Below are positions 25,369 to 35,651 of a stretch of 64,000 bases of DNA, in pieces (the stretch's first letter is position 1; every line of letters begins with the position of its first letter). Source of the DNA: Flavobacterium tagetis (GTDB lineage: Bacteria; Bacteroidota; Bacteroidia; Flavobacteriales; Flavobacteriaceae); the NCBI RefSeq assembly GCF_016735615.1, contig NZ_JAERSF010000002.1, positions 248,001-312,000 on the forward strand, in the 5' to 3' direction. The translations under genes were made by a program, and so were the position numbers. Under the pieces are notes generated by a model that saw only the letters and a program-made list of their open reading frames with translations, had not been told where the DNA came from and ran no database searches.

Positions 25369-26985
25369 ATGTCTGGATTGTTAGCCGTTATTGGTAAAGG
25401 AAAAGACCCCAAGCTTGTAAAAGAACTTTCTGAGAGAATGTTACATCGCGGACCTGATGAAAGCGATATTCATATTATGGAAAATGGCAGTATACTTTGT
25501 CATGAAAGCCTGTCGATTATTGATCTTAATTCGGGGAAACAGCCAATTCAAGGAACAGGTAAAGCTTGGATGGTGCATGATGGGGAAATTTATAATTATC
25601 AAGAACTTAAAGATACAGTTTTAAAGAATCATAATTTTAGAACCGAATCAGATTCAGAAGTAATTGTACATCTGTATGAAGAATTCGGATATGATTTTTG
25701 TAATAAATTGGATGGAGATTTTGCTTTTGTGGTTATTGATGGAGATAAATATATTGCAGGCCGTGATCCAATTGGAGTAAAACCTTTATATTATGGTTTA
25801 GATGAAAGAGGACGAATTTATTTTTCGTCAGAAATGAAATCTATTGCAGATCAGTGCAAGTCGTTTTCTACTTTTCCTCCAGGACATTATTATACCGCAA
25901 AAACAGGTTTTGTAAAATACTATCGTCCAGAATACGAAGACCATAAAAATGCAACTCAGCCATTAGATTTAGAATTAATTCGTGAGAGCTTAATTCAGGC
26001 AACACGCAAACGTTTATTGGCAGAAGTGCCTTTGGGGGTTGTGTTGTCAGGAGGTTTGGATACTTCATTGATTTCAGCTATCACTTCAAGATTGCTAAAA
26101 GAAAAAGGAGAGAAATTGCATTCGTTTTCTATTGGATTGGATGCTGATGCTCCAGATAATGTTGCGGCAAGAAAAGCAGCTGAATTTTTAGGAACAGAAC
26201 ATCACGAAATTCATTTTTCTGTAGAAGAAGGGGTGAAAGTTTTAGAAAAAGTAATTTATCATATCGAAACGTATGATATTATTTCGGTTAGATCTGGTGT
26301 TCCAATGTATTTACTTTCTAAATCTATCGCTGATGAAGGGATAAAAGTGATTTTGTCTGGCGAAGGAGCAGATGAGGTTTTTGGTGGACATTTGTATTTT
26401 AGAAATGCGCCTTCAGAAGAAGAATTCCAAGATGAAACTATAGAAAGAGTGCAAAAGCTGTTTACGGCCGATTTGCTTCGCGCAGATAAAACGACAATGG
26501 CCAATGGTTTAGAAGTACGAATTCCATTTTTGGATACAGAATTTTTGGATGTTGCGATTCGAATTAAAACAGAAGAAAAACAGCCCAAAACTTATGATGG
26601 CGTTGAAAAATATATTTTAAGAAAAGCTTTTGATACTCCAGAAGATCCATATTTGCCTTCGGAAGTTTTATGGCGTCAGAAAGAGCAATTTTCGGATGGA
26701 GTTGGGTATAATTGGGTTGATGAATTAATTGAATATTGTGCTTCGCAGGTTACAGATGAGCAATTGGCGGGAGCAAGTTCAGAATTTCCATACAACTCGC
26801 CAACGACTAAAGAAGCGTACTTGTATAGATCGATTTTCCATAAATTCTATCCACAGGTCAGCGCGGCACAAACTGTTCGTAAATGGATTCCAAAATGGCA
26901 AGAAAACCTCGATCCAAGCGGACGAGCAAATGCAGCGCATTTAAATGGTAATTTTGAAAATGTAAAAACGACTGTTATTGCTTAA
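25369..26985 (+). CDS. AsnB paralogue with degenerate glutaminase site
   Basis: The protein has 538 residues and is collinear with the AsnB just upstream, but is predicted unable to use glutamine. It starts MSGLLAV, so the nucleophile Cys2 is Ser2. The glutamine-binding Arg50 is Ser47 (CHESLSIID) and Asn75 is Asp71 (HDGEIYNY); Asp95 of the ESDSE motif is retained. The synthetase half is intact, with VVLSGGLDTSL for ATP and LSGEGADEVFGGHLYFRNAP. It may therefore be an ammonia-dependent synthetase, accept ammonia from the neighbouring AsnB, or amidate a different acid. The gene has the same ending (NLDPSGRAN) as AsnB, suggesting tandem duplication followed by divergence. A frame error is unlikely, as all conserved C-terminal motifs are in frame. 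Confidence 0.85.
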   Translation: MSGLLAVIGKGKDPKLVKELSERMLHRGPDESDIHIMENGSILCHESLSIIDLNSGKQPIQGTGKAWMVHDGEIYNYQELKDTVLKNHNFRTESDSEVIVHLYEEFGYDFCNKLDGDFAFVVIDGDKYIAGRDPIGVKPLYYGLDERGRIYFSSEMKSIADQCKSFSTFPPGHYYTAKTGFVKYYRPEYEDHKNATQPLDLELIRESLIQATRKRLLAEVPLGVVLSGGLDTSLISAITSRLLKEKGEKLHSFSIGLDADAPDNVAARKAAEFLGTEHHEIHFSVEEGVKVLEKVIYHIETYDIISVRSGVPMYLLSKSIADEGIKVILSGEGADEVFGGHLYFRNAPSEEEFQDETIERVQKLFTADLLRADKTTMANGLEVRIPFLDTEFLDVAIRIKTEEKQPKTYDGVEKYILRKAFDTPEDPYLPSEVLWRQKEQFSDGVGYNWVDELIEYCASQVTDEQLAGASSEFPYNSPTTKEAYLYRSIFHKFYPQVSAAQTVRKWIPKWQENLDPSGRANAAHLNGNFENVKTTVIA

Positions 26986-27040
26986 GGGAGAAATTCCAAA
27001 ATTTTTGAATTCCAAATTCCAAGTTGGATTCCGTTATAGA

Positions 27041-27075
27041 AAACCGAAATGCATTAAATGTATTTCGGTTTTTTA
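27041..27075 (+). terminator. hairpin terminator after the AsnB paralogue
   Basis: AAACCGAAAT (27041-27050) and ATTTCGGTTT (27062-27071) are exact reverse complements with an 11-base loop and a run of T. Confidence 0.85.
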
Positions 27076-27301
27076 ATTTTAATATGTTAGGCAAATTTTA
27101 AAATTTTGATTAGATATTTCAGATTTGGGATTTGGAGTTTGAGATTTTCAAAATTGGAATTTGGTATTTAAAATTTTGGAATTTTCAAAAAAATTGAATT
27201 TAAATTCATTTTTGGACTTATTTTTTGGTTTTTCAGACAATTGTGTTGATAACTTAAGTGCTTTAAGTCGTATTTTACTGGGTATATAGCTCGCGTTTTT
27301 A

Positions 27302-27309
27302 TATATTTG
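27302..27309 (+). promoter_or_regulatory. candidate gyrB -7 element (TATATTTG)
   Basis: TATATTTG matches TAnnTTTG and is followed by GCGTG; it lies 38 bases before the gyrB ATG. No convincing TTG at the -33 distance was found. Confidence 0.45.
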
Positions 27310-27317
27310 CGTGTTAG

Positions 27318-29288
<1,971 letters not shown>

Positions 29289-29307
29289 AATGAAAAATTA
29301 ATAATTT

Positions 29308-29357
29308 CAATTCGTTTAATTGTTTAAATTTACTAGACAATTAAACGAATTGTCTTT
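29308..29357 (+). terminator. perfect 16-bp hairpin after gyrB
   Basis: CAATTCGTTTAATTGT (29308-29323) and ACAATTAAACGAATTG (29337-29352) are exact reverse complements with a 13-base loop, followed by TCTTTTT. The arms are built of the TTTAATTG/CGTTTAA words seen upstream of valS. Confidence 0.75.
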
Positions 29358-29398
29358 TTAAAGAATAGACAAAATTAATAACCGATAAAGTAAAAAAT

Positions 29399-30334
29399 AT
29401 GAAAGTTACCATTGTAGGAGCAGGAAATGTTGGAGCTACATGTGCAGATGTTATTTCTTATAGAGGAATTGCTAGCGAAGTAGTATTGTTGGATATTAAA
29501 GAAGGTTTTGCCGAAGGTAAAGCATTGGATATTACACAATGTGCGACAAATACTGGTTTTAATACTAAAGTATCTGGCGTTACCAACGATTATTCTAAAA
29601 CTGTAGGAAGCGATGTAGTAGTAATTACATCAGGAATTCCGAGAAAACCGGGAATGACGAGAGAAGAATTAATTGGTATCAATGCAGGAATTGTAAAAAC
29701 AGTTGCTGAGAATGTATTGAAATATTCTCCAAATACAATTATTGTTGTAGTTTCTAATCCGATGGATACTATGACGTATTTAGCTTTAAAGGCTACAGGT
29801 CTTCCAAAAAACAGAATTATAGGTATGGGTGGAGCTTTAGATAGTTCTCGTTTTAGAACGTATCTTTCATTGGCTCTGGATAAACCAGCAAATGATATTT
29901 CGGCAATGGTAATTGGAGGTCATGGTGACACGACTATGATTCCGTTAACACGTTTGGCATCTTATAACGGGATTCCGGTTTCGCAATTCCTTTCAGAAGA
30001 AGTATTGCAAAAAGTTGCGGCAGATACAATGGTAGGAGGAGCGACTCTTACAGGACTTCTAGGAACTTCGGCTTGGTATGCTCCAGGGGCTTCTGTGGCT
30101 TATTTGGTAGATAGTATTTTGAATGATCAAAAGAAAATGATTGCATGTTCTGTTTTTGTAGAAGGCGAATATGGACAAAATGATATCTGTATAGGTGTAC
30201 CGTGTATAATTGGTAAAAACGGAGTAGAAGAAATAGTTGATATTAAGTTAAACGATCAGGAAAAAGCGTTATTTGCTAAAAGTGCAGATGCAGTTCGTAG
30301 TATGAATGACGCCCTAAAAGCTATTTTAGTATAA
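29399..30334 (+). CDS. mdh: malate dehydrogenase (LDH-like, NAD-dependent)
   Basis: This 311-residue TCA-cycle enzyme oxidises malate to oxaloacetate. Motifs are the NAD fold GAGNVGATCADVI at 7-19, the acidic Asp in VVLLDIKEGFAEGKALD (NAD rather than NADP), the substrate loop SGIPRKPGMTREELIGIN, VVSNPMDTMTYLA, and the catalytic His in GGHGDTTMIPLTR. The pattern belongs to the LDH-like MDH group common in Bacteroidota. The gene is flanked by a terminator on either side, so it is probably monocistronic. Confidence 0.95.
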   Translation: MKVTIVGAGNVGATCADVISYRGIASEVVLLDIKEGFAEGKALDITQCATNTGFNTKVSGVTNDYSKTVGSDVVVITSGIPRKPGMTREELIGINAGIVKTVAENVLKYSPNTIIVVVSNPMDTMTYLALKATGLPKNRIIGMGGALDSSRFRTYLSLALDKPANDISAMVIGGHGDTTMIPLTRLASYNGIPVSQFLSEEVLQKVAADTMVGGATLTGLLGTSAWYAPGASVAYLVDSILNDQKKMIACSVFVEGEYGQNDICIGVPCIIGKNGVEEIVDIKLNDQEKALFAKSADAVRSMNDALKAILV

Positions 30335-30351
30335 TAAAAACCGCAAAAAAT

Positions 30352-30383
30352 AAAAAAAGCTGCACTTTTGCAGCTTTTTTTTT
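30352..30383 (+). terminator. hairpin terminator after mdh
   Basis: GCTGC (30359-30363) pairs with GCAGC (30370-30374) around ACTTTT, extended by an A-run upstream and nine T downstream. Confidence 0.85.
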
Positions 30384-30403
30384 GAGATTAATTAATAAAT
30401 AAA

Positions 30404-30435
30404 TTGGTTAATATTTTCGTTAATTATATATTTGC
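30404..30435 (+). promoter_or_regulatory. candidate secDF promoter
   Basis: TATATTTG at 30428-30435 matches TAnnTTTG, and TTG at 30404-30406 lies 21 bases upstream, a normal -33 spacing. Transcription from here would leave a leader of about 115 bases ahead of the secDF start, within which lies a small reading frame at 30491. Confidence 0.5.
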
Positions 30436-30490
30436 TCGGTTTAAAAAAAAATTGGTAATTCGTGATCTCGTTTTTTTGTTTTAAAAAATC

Positions 30491-30547
30491 ATGTCAGGGC
30501 TTATTTTATGGGACTTTAAAACAAAATCAAAAATAAAACATAATTAA
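30491..30547 (+). CDS. possible 18-residue leader peptide ahead of secDF
   Basis: ATG at 30491 opens a frame of 18 codons (MSGLILWDFKTKSKIKHN) that ends in TAA 12 bases before the secDF ATG, and it lies inside the untranslated leader. I cannot tell from sequence whether it is translated. It is far shorter than known Sec-monitoring arrest peptides (SecM, VemP), so any regulatory meaning is speculative. Confidence 0.2.
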   Translation: MSGLILWDFKTKSKIKHN

Positions 30548-30559
30548 TTTTTAGTAATA

Positions 30560-33550
30560 ATGCAGAATAAAGGACTTATTAAATTTTTCGCAATTCTATT
30601 TGCATTGGTAAGTATTTACCAACTATCATTCACTTTTGTGGCAAATGGTGTCAAAAGTGAAGCTAAAGCTTTTGCAGGAGATAATCCTGATAAAGAGCTG
30701 AAATATTTAGATTCTATTGGTAAAGAAAAAGTATTAAATCTTGGTTTTACTGATTTCACTTACAACGAAGTGAAAAACAAACAGCTTAATAAAGGTCTTG
30801 ACTTAGAAGGGGGAATTAACGTAATTCTTCAAATTTCTATTAAAGATGTATTAAAAGGTTTGGCTAATAATTCTAAAAATCCAGTTTTTAATAAATCATT
30901 AGCTGATGCATCTGCAAATTTAGAAGGAAACAAAACGTATTTAAATAAGTTTTTTGAAGCTTTTGAAGCAAATTCAAAAGGTTCTGTAAAATTAGCATCT
31001 CCAGATATTTTTGCTAACAGAAGCCTTCAAGGAGAAGGTGGAGTAGACTTTCAAATGTCTGACGCGCAAGTTCAAAAAGTTATCAAAAGAAAAGTTGATG
31101 AGTCTGTAGAAAGTGCTTTTAAAGTATTAAGAGAGCGTATCGACAAATTTGGTGTTACACAACCAAACATCCAAAAATTAGGAGAAACAGGAAGAATCTT
31201 AGTAGAGCTTCCAGGTGCTAAGGATGTTGATAGAATTAAAAAATTATTAGGAGGTAAAGCTCAATTAGAGTTTTGGGAAACTTTCAAAATTGAAGAAATT
31301 GGTAATTTCTTAGTATCTGCAAACGAAGCTTTAAAGAAAACAGAAGTTAAAAAGACAGAAACTAAAACTGTTGCTAAAGATTCATTAAATGCATTATTAA
31401 CAGATGCTAAAGATTCTTCAGATGTTAAAAAAGGAAACAATCCTTTATTTGATAAAATGATCGTTCAGGGTGGTGGACCAGTTTTAGGATACTTTGCTCC
31501 TAAAGATACTGCTGCTATCAATGATTATTTCAAAAGACCAGAAATTAGAGTATTATTGGCAGCTGACCAACATTATGCAAAATTTGTATGGAGCAAGCCA
31601 ACAACTATAAAAGATCCTAAAGCTAAAGACATCAAAAGCGCTGCTGATATTGAAGCTGTTGAATTATATGCTTTGAAAGGAAACAGAGACAATAACCCAG
31701 CTATGAGCGGTGGTGTTGTAACTGATGCAAAAGATACTTTTGACCAAATGGGTAAACCAGCTGTTTCTATGCAAATGAACAGCCAAGGTGCTAAAGTTTG
31801 GGAAGAATTGACAGGTAGAGCATTCGCTCAAAAAAGCTACATTGCTATTGTATTAGATGATATCGTATATTCTGCTCCAGGTGTAACAAGCGGTCCTATT
31901 GCTGGAGGAAGATCTGAGATTACAGGTTCATTTGATGTAGCTGAAACTAAAGATTTAGCTAACGTATTAAATGCAGGTAAATTACCAGCTTCTGCAGATA
32001 TTATCCAATCAACTGTTGTTGGTCCATCTTTAGGACAAGCAGCTATTGATGCGGGTACAATTTCTTCTGTATTAGGTTTCTTGTTAGTTTGTGTTTGGAT
32101 GGTATTCTATTACGGTAAAGCTGGTTGGTATGCAAACCTTGCTTTATTATTAAACTTACTATTCTTATTCGGAATTATGGCAAGTTTTGGTTTTGTACTT
32201 ACATTACCAGGTATTGCAGGTATCGTATTAACATTAGGTACAGCGGTAGATGCGAACATTATTATCTACGAAAGAGCGAAAGAGGAATTGCGTGAAGGAA
32301 AATCTCTTTCTGAGGCAGTTCAAGCTTCTTACGGATGGCATGGTGCAATGCGTTCTATTATTGATGCTAACGTTACTCACGTTTTAACTGGAGCTATTTT
32401 ATTTATTTTCGGAACAGGTCCTATTAAAGGTTTCGCATTAACATTATTAATTGGTATCGTAACTTCATTGTTTACTTCTATCTTTATTGCTAGAATTTTC
32501 ATTGACAGAAATATTGCAGGAAAAGGAGATTTAACTTTCTCTACAAACATTACTAAAAACTGGTTTACAAACTTCCATTTTGACTTTATCAAGATTAAAA
32601 AATTCACTTACATCTTCTCTTCAATTGTAGTTGTAGTAAGCTTAGTTTCTATCTTCTTCGTTAACGGATTAGATGAAGGTGTTGATTTTGTTGGAGGAAG
32701 AACTTTCCAAGTTAAATTCGAAAAACCAGTTGATGCAACTGCAGTTTCAGATGAATTATCTGCTGCTTTCGGTACTCCAGTTGAGGCTAAAATTTTAGGT
32801 GATGATGATCAATTGAAAATCACAACTAAATATAAAATTAAAGAAGATGGTGTAGCAATTGATGAAGAAGTGAACCAAAAGTTATATGCTTCTTTACAGA
32901 AATATTTCCCAAATACAACTTACGATAAATTCATCAACTCATTTGATGGTAAAAAAGTAGGTGTATTACAAGCTTCTAAAGTAGGTGCTTCTATTTCTGA
33001 GGATATCAAAACTAACTCTTACTGGGCAGTTCTTGGAGCGATGGCAGTTATTTTCTTATACTTAATGGTATCTTTCCGTAAATGGCAATATTCATTAGGT
33101 GCGATTGCAGCTGTTGCTCACGACGTAATCTTCGTATTAGGAGTTTATTCATTATGCTACAAATTCATGCCATTCCACATGGAAATGGATCAGCACTTTA
33201 TCGCTGCGATCTTAACTGTAATTGGTTACTCTATGAACGATACAGTAATTGTATTTGACAGGGTGAGAGAGTTTATCATCGGAAACCGTAAAGGTAGCTT
33301 CGAAGATATCGTAAACGCTTCTATTAATACTACATTATCTAGAACATTGAATACTTCATTAATGATGATCATCGTATTATTAACGATGTTTATCTTCGGT
33401 GGAGAATCTATCAGAGGATTTATCTTCGCGATGTTAATTGGTATTATTGTTGGTACTTACTCTTCGTTATTTATCGCTACGCCAGTATTGGTTGACACAA
33501 TTTCAAGTGACGAGAAACACACAATTGAAGACAAACACAATAAAGCATAA
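30560..33550 (+). CDS. secDF: SecDF, fused protein translocase accessory subunit
   Basis: The 996-residue fusion of SecD and SecF uses the proton gradient to help pull proteins across the inner membrane with SecYEG. After one N-terminal helix (about 8-28), the SecD part has LNKGLDLEGGINVILQISI and the large periplasmic P1 domain. It includes ERIDKFGVTQPNIQKLGETGRILVELPGAKD and a family-variable stretch at about 260-300, rich in Lys, Thr and Asp. Membrane helices then carry AVDANIIIYERAKEE. The SecF part begins near residue 680, with GLDEGVDFVGGRTFQVKFEKP and YSMNDTVIVFDRVRE. The fusion form is usual for Bacteroidota. The gene is bounded by terminators and has a long leader. Confidence 0.96.
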   Translation: MQNKGLIKFFAILFALVSIYQLSFTFVANGVKSEAKAFAGDNPDKELKYLDSIGKEKVLNLGFTDFTYNEVKNKQLNKGLDLEGGINVILQISIKDVLKGLANNSKNPVFNKSLADASANLEGNKTYLNKFFEAFEANSKGSVKLASPDIFANRSLQGEGGVDFQMSDAQVQKVIKRKVDESVESAFKVLRERIDKFGVTQPNIQKLGETGRILVELPGAKDVDRIKKLLGGKAQLEFWETFKIEEIGNFLVSANEALKKTEVKKTETKTVAKDSLNALLTDAKDSSDVKKGNNPLFDKMIVQGGGPVLGYFAPKDTAAINDYFKRPEIRVLLAADQHYAKFVWSKPTTIKDPKAKDIKSAADIEAVELYALKGNRDNNPAMSGGVVTDAKDTFDQMGKPAVSMQMNSQGAKVWEELTGRAFAQKSYIAIVLDDIVYSAPGVTSGPIAGGRSEITGSFDVAETKDLANVLNAGKLPASADIIQSTVVGPSLGQAAIDAGTISSVLGFLLVCVWMVFYYGKAGWYANLALLLNLLFLFGIMASFGFVLTLPGIAGIVLTLGTAVDANIIIYERAKEELREGKSLSEAVQASYGWHGAMRSIIDANVTHVLTGAILFIFGTGPIKGFALTLLIGIVTSLFTSIFIARIFIDRNIAGKGDLTFSTNITKNWFTNFHFDFIKIKKFTYIFSSIVVVVSLVSIFFVNGLDEGVDFVGGRTFQVKFEKPVDATAVSDELSAAFGTPVEAKILGDDDQLKITTKYKIKEDGVAIDEEVNQKLYASLQKYFPNTTYDKFINSFDGKKVGVLQASKVGASISEDIKTNSYWAVLGAMAVIFLYLMVSFRKWQYSLGAIAAVAHDVIFVLGVYSLCYKFMPFHMEMDQHFIAAILTVIGYSMNDTVIVFDRVREFIIGNRKGSFEDIVNASINTTLSRTLNTSLMMIIVLLTMFIFGGESIRGFIFAMLIGIIVGTYSSLFIATPVLVDTISSDEKHTIEDKHNKA

Positions 33551-33568
33551 TTGTTGTTTTAATTATAT

Positions 33569-33602
33569 AAAAAGATCCAGCGAAAGTTGGATCTTTTTTT
33601 TA
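33569..33602 (+). terminator. hairpin terminator after secDF
   Basis: AAAAGATCCA (33570-33579) and TGGATCTTTT (33588-33597) pair perfectly with an 8-base loop and a T-run. Confidence 0.85.
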
Positions 33603-33634
33603 TGCTATATTTAAATGGAATTTTAATACGATTT

Positions 33635-34246
33635 ATGAAAAGAAAATTACTTTTTGGTATACTGCTCCTTTTGGTTTTAAAAATAAGAGGACAGGAACAT
33701 AATTCGCGTTTTTCTCTAGGTTTTAGTTATGGTTTTGGAAGTGAATTTAATAATAGAAACTATACGTTTACAAACCACTTTTATAAAGTTCAATTATATT
33801 ATAAGGTAAAAGAAACAAAACGTTTTCAATATCAGATTTTAATTCAACCTGAGATTAATTTCGCTGAGCATCAATTGTTGAATTTCTATTTTGTTAAACC
33901 TGAAACACCAAACTATCAGCAAAAAAGAGATGAATATACACAGTTAAAAGATATTCGTGAGTATGTGCTTAATTGTGGATTTTTAGTTCGTAAGCCTGTT
34001 GGGAAAGTTTGTTCATTTTATGTTTTAGGAAGTATTGGGCCAATGATTACAGATACAGAAACGGAAAGAATGTCTAAAGGTTTTGCTTTTGCAGATGTTT
34101 TAGCACTTGGTTTTACTGCAGGCTATGATAATTTTCGTTTTGATATTCGTCCAAGTGTGCGGCATGTTTCTAATGCTGGCTTAGGAAGCAGTAATGCAGG
34201 TTATAATACAAAGAATATCGAATTTGGTATTTTGTATCAGTTGTAA
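33635..34246 (+). CDS. PagL-like acyloxyacyl hydrolase family outer-membrane protein
   Basis: The gene encodes 203 residues from the ATG at 33635; a longer frame from 33587 would begin inside the secDF terminator and is rejected. A signal peptide ends at about residue 20 (KIRGQ). The remainder is beta-rich, and the last third holds DIRPSVRHVSNAGLGSSNAGYN, matching the HxSNAG motif that carries the catalytic His and Ser of lipid A 3-O-deacylase PagL. The expected nearby catalytic Glu is not obvious: the position about 14 residues after the His is Asn, with a Glu five residues further on. The family is likely, but activity on lipid A is unproven. It converges with lgt across a bidirectional terminator. 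Confidence 0.65.
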   Translation: MKRKLLFGILLLLVLKIRGQEHNSRFSLGFSYGFGSEFNNRNYTFTNHFYKVQLYYKVKETKRFQYQILIQPEINFAEHQLLNFYFVKPETPNYQQKRDEYTQLKDIREYVLNCGFLVRKPVGKVCSFYVLGSIGPMITDTETERMSKGFAFADVLALGFTAGYDNFRFDIRPSVRHVSNAGLGSSNAGYNTKNIEFGILYQL

Positions 34247-34252
34247 AAAAGA

Positions 34253-34288
34253 AAATACCCAATACGTTAGATATTGGGCATTTTTTAT
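34253..34288. terminator. bidirectional terminator between the PagL-like gene and lgt
   Basis: CCCAATA (34258-34264) pairs with TATTGGG (34272-34278), with A-rich sequence on one side and T-rich on the other, between convergent genes. Confidence 0.75.
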
Positions 34289-34304
34289 TTTGATTGAAAT
34301 AATT

Positions 34305-35237
34305 TTATGATTCTGCTAAAGGATTTCTTTGAGCTCTTATGATAAAGAAAAGTCCAATAATGATAAATGGTATACTTAACCATTGTCCTGTTGAAAACAA
34401 GCCTAATTCACTCTCAAAACCACCTTGACTTTCTTTTACAAATTCTACAACAAAACGAACAACAAATAAAAGCACTAAAAATAACCCGAATAATAGACCA
34501 GATTTAAGTCTTGCATTTGTTTTCCAGTATAAAAAGAACAAAATAGCGAATACAAATACATAGCAGAATGCTTCGTACAATTGCGTAGGATGTCTAGAAG
34601 GAACTTCTGCTAATAATGTTGCAAATTTTGGATCTGTTGCTATTGCATTATAAGCTTCTTTTGGATCTGCAATTCCTGTTTTTTGTACTGCGTCGGCTTT
34701 GCTGAATGTGTCATGAAGAAAACGAATTCCGAAAGCAGAAGAAGTTTCATGACCAATGATTTCAGAATTGAAGAAATTTCCAAGACGAACGAAAATTGCG
34801 CCACTTGCAACTGGAATTACAACACGGTCTAAAATCCATAGTAAAGAGCGTTTTAATATTTTTTTACTGTAGTAATACATTGCAACAATAATTGCGATAG
34901 CTGCTCCGTGACTTGCTAAACCTTGGAAACCTGTAAATTGAAATTCAGGTTCAAATTTAAATGGAAGGAAAATTTCAAGTAAATGATTTCTAAAATATTC
35001 CCAATCGTAAAAGAAGACATGACCTAATCGCGCGCCTATTAAAGTTGCAAGAACTGTCCAAACAAATAAAGAATCCAGTTTTTCAATTGACTCGTTTTCT
35101 CTTTCGAAAATCTTTTTCATTAAGAACCATCCTAAACCAAAAGCAATTACAAACATTAAGCTGTAATAGCGAATCATAAAAAATCCTAAGTTGATTCCTT
35201 CAGAAGGATTCCAAACTAAATTTAAGGCGTGTGTCAT
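34305..35237 (-). CDS. lgt: prolipoprotein diacylglyceryl transferase Lgt
   Basis: This 310-residue inner-membrane enzyme adds diacylglycerol to the lipobox cysteine of prolipoproteins. About seven membrane helices are visible. The family signature is GAIFVRLGNFFNSEIIGHETSSAFGIRFL near 150-178, with the critical Arg followed by N-x-x-N/E residues. Other conserved parts are SLMFVIAFGLGWFLMKK, ARLGHVFFYDWEYF with its essential His/Arg neighbourhood, and SRHPTQLYEAFCYVF. An insertion of about 20 residues (SKADAVQKTGIADPKEAYNAIATDP) lies after the signature, as in other Bacteroidota. yidD lies 63 bases upstream on the same strand. Confidence 0.93.
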   Translation of the reverse strand: MTHALNLVWNPSEGINLGFFMIRYYSLMFVIAFGLGWFLMKKIFERENESIEKLDSLFVWTVLATLIGARLGHVFFYDWEYFRNHLLEIFLPFKFEPEFQFTGFQGLASHGAAIAIIVAMYYYSKKILKRSLLWILDRVVIPVASGAIFVRLGNFFNSEIIGHETSSAFGIRFLHDTFSKADAVQKTGIADPKEAYNAIATDPKFATLLAEVPSRHPTQLYEAFCYVFVFAILFFLYWKTNARLKSGLLFGLFLVLLFVVRFVVEFVKESQGGFESELGLFSTGQWLSIPFIIIGLFFIIRAQRNPLAES

Positions 35238-35300
35238 GTATAAATGTTTTTATATGCTGTAAAAATAAATATTTAATGTAAAGTGCCGCTTTCTAAAAGG

Positions 35301-35549
35301 TTAATGTTTGTGATTGCATTTCTTTTCGGGCACAGGATCGTAACCGCTTCTTCCCCAAGGATGACAACTTAAGATACGTTTAATTCCTAAAAATCCGCCA
35401 TAAAACAATCCGTGAATTTGCAATGCCTGAATCATGTAAGTAGAACAAGTCGGCTCGAATCTGCAGGCTGCAGGAGTAAACGGAGAAATGGCAGCTTGAT
35501 AAAAACGGACTAACAATACAAATGGATATATCAGAATTTTTGAAAACAT
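35301..35549 (-). CDS. yidD: membrane protein insertion efficiency factor YidD
   Basis: This 82-residue protein has an amphipathic N-terminal helix ([19 protein letters not shown]) and the family motif [47 protein letters not shown] with three conserved cysteines. YidD assists YidC-dependent membrane insertion. Its usual partners (rnpA, yidC) are absent here and it sits between lgt and cysS on the same strand. Confidence 0.95.
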   Translation of the reverse strand: MFSKILIYPFVLLVRFYQAAISPFTPAACRFEPTCSTYMIQALQIHGLFYGGFLGIKRILSCHPWGRSGYDPVPEKKCNHKH

Positions 35550-35570
35550 ATTTTTTGTATTGGTTAGTTT

Positions 35571-35650
35571 AGTGTTCAGTGATCAGTTTTTAGTGTTTGG
35601 TTAATTCAAAGTTTGAATCTGAACACTAAAAACTGAAAATTGATCACTTT
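35571..35650. repeat. CAGTTTTTAGTGTT inverted repeat between yidD and cysS
   Basis: Copies of words such as AGTGTTCAGTGATCAG and TTTTTAGTGTT (35571-35600) face complementary copies (GAACACTAAAAACTG and AATTGATCACT, 35620-35647) with an ATTCAAA/TTTGAAT loop boundary. It lies downstream of cysS and could fold as a long imperfect hairpin acting as its terminator. Confidence 0.75.
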
Positions 35651-35651
35651 T

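Noticed and set aside
33587..33634. A longer start for the PagL-like protein
   Set aside because: It would begin inside the secDF terminator hairpin, and the later ATG gives a proper signal peptide.
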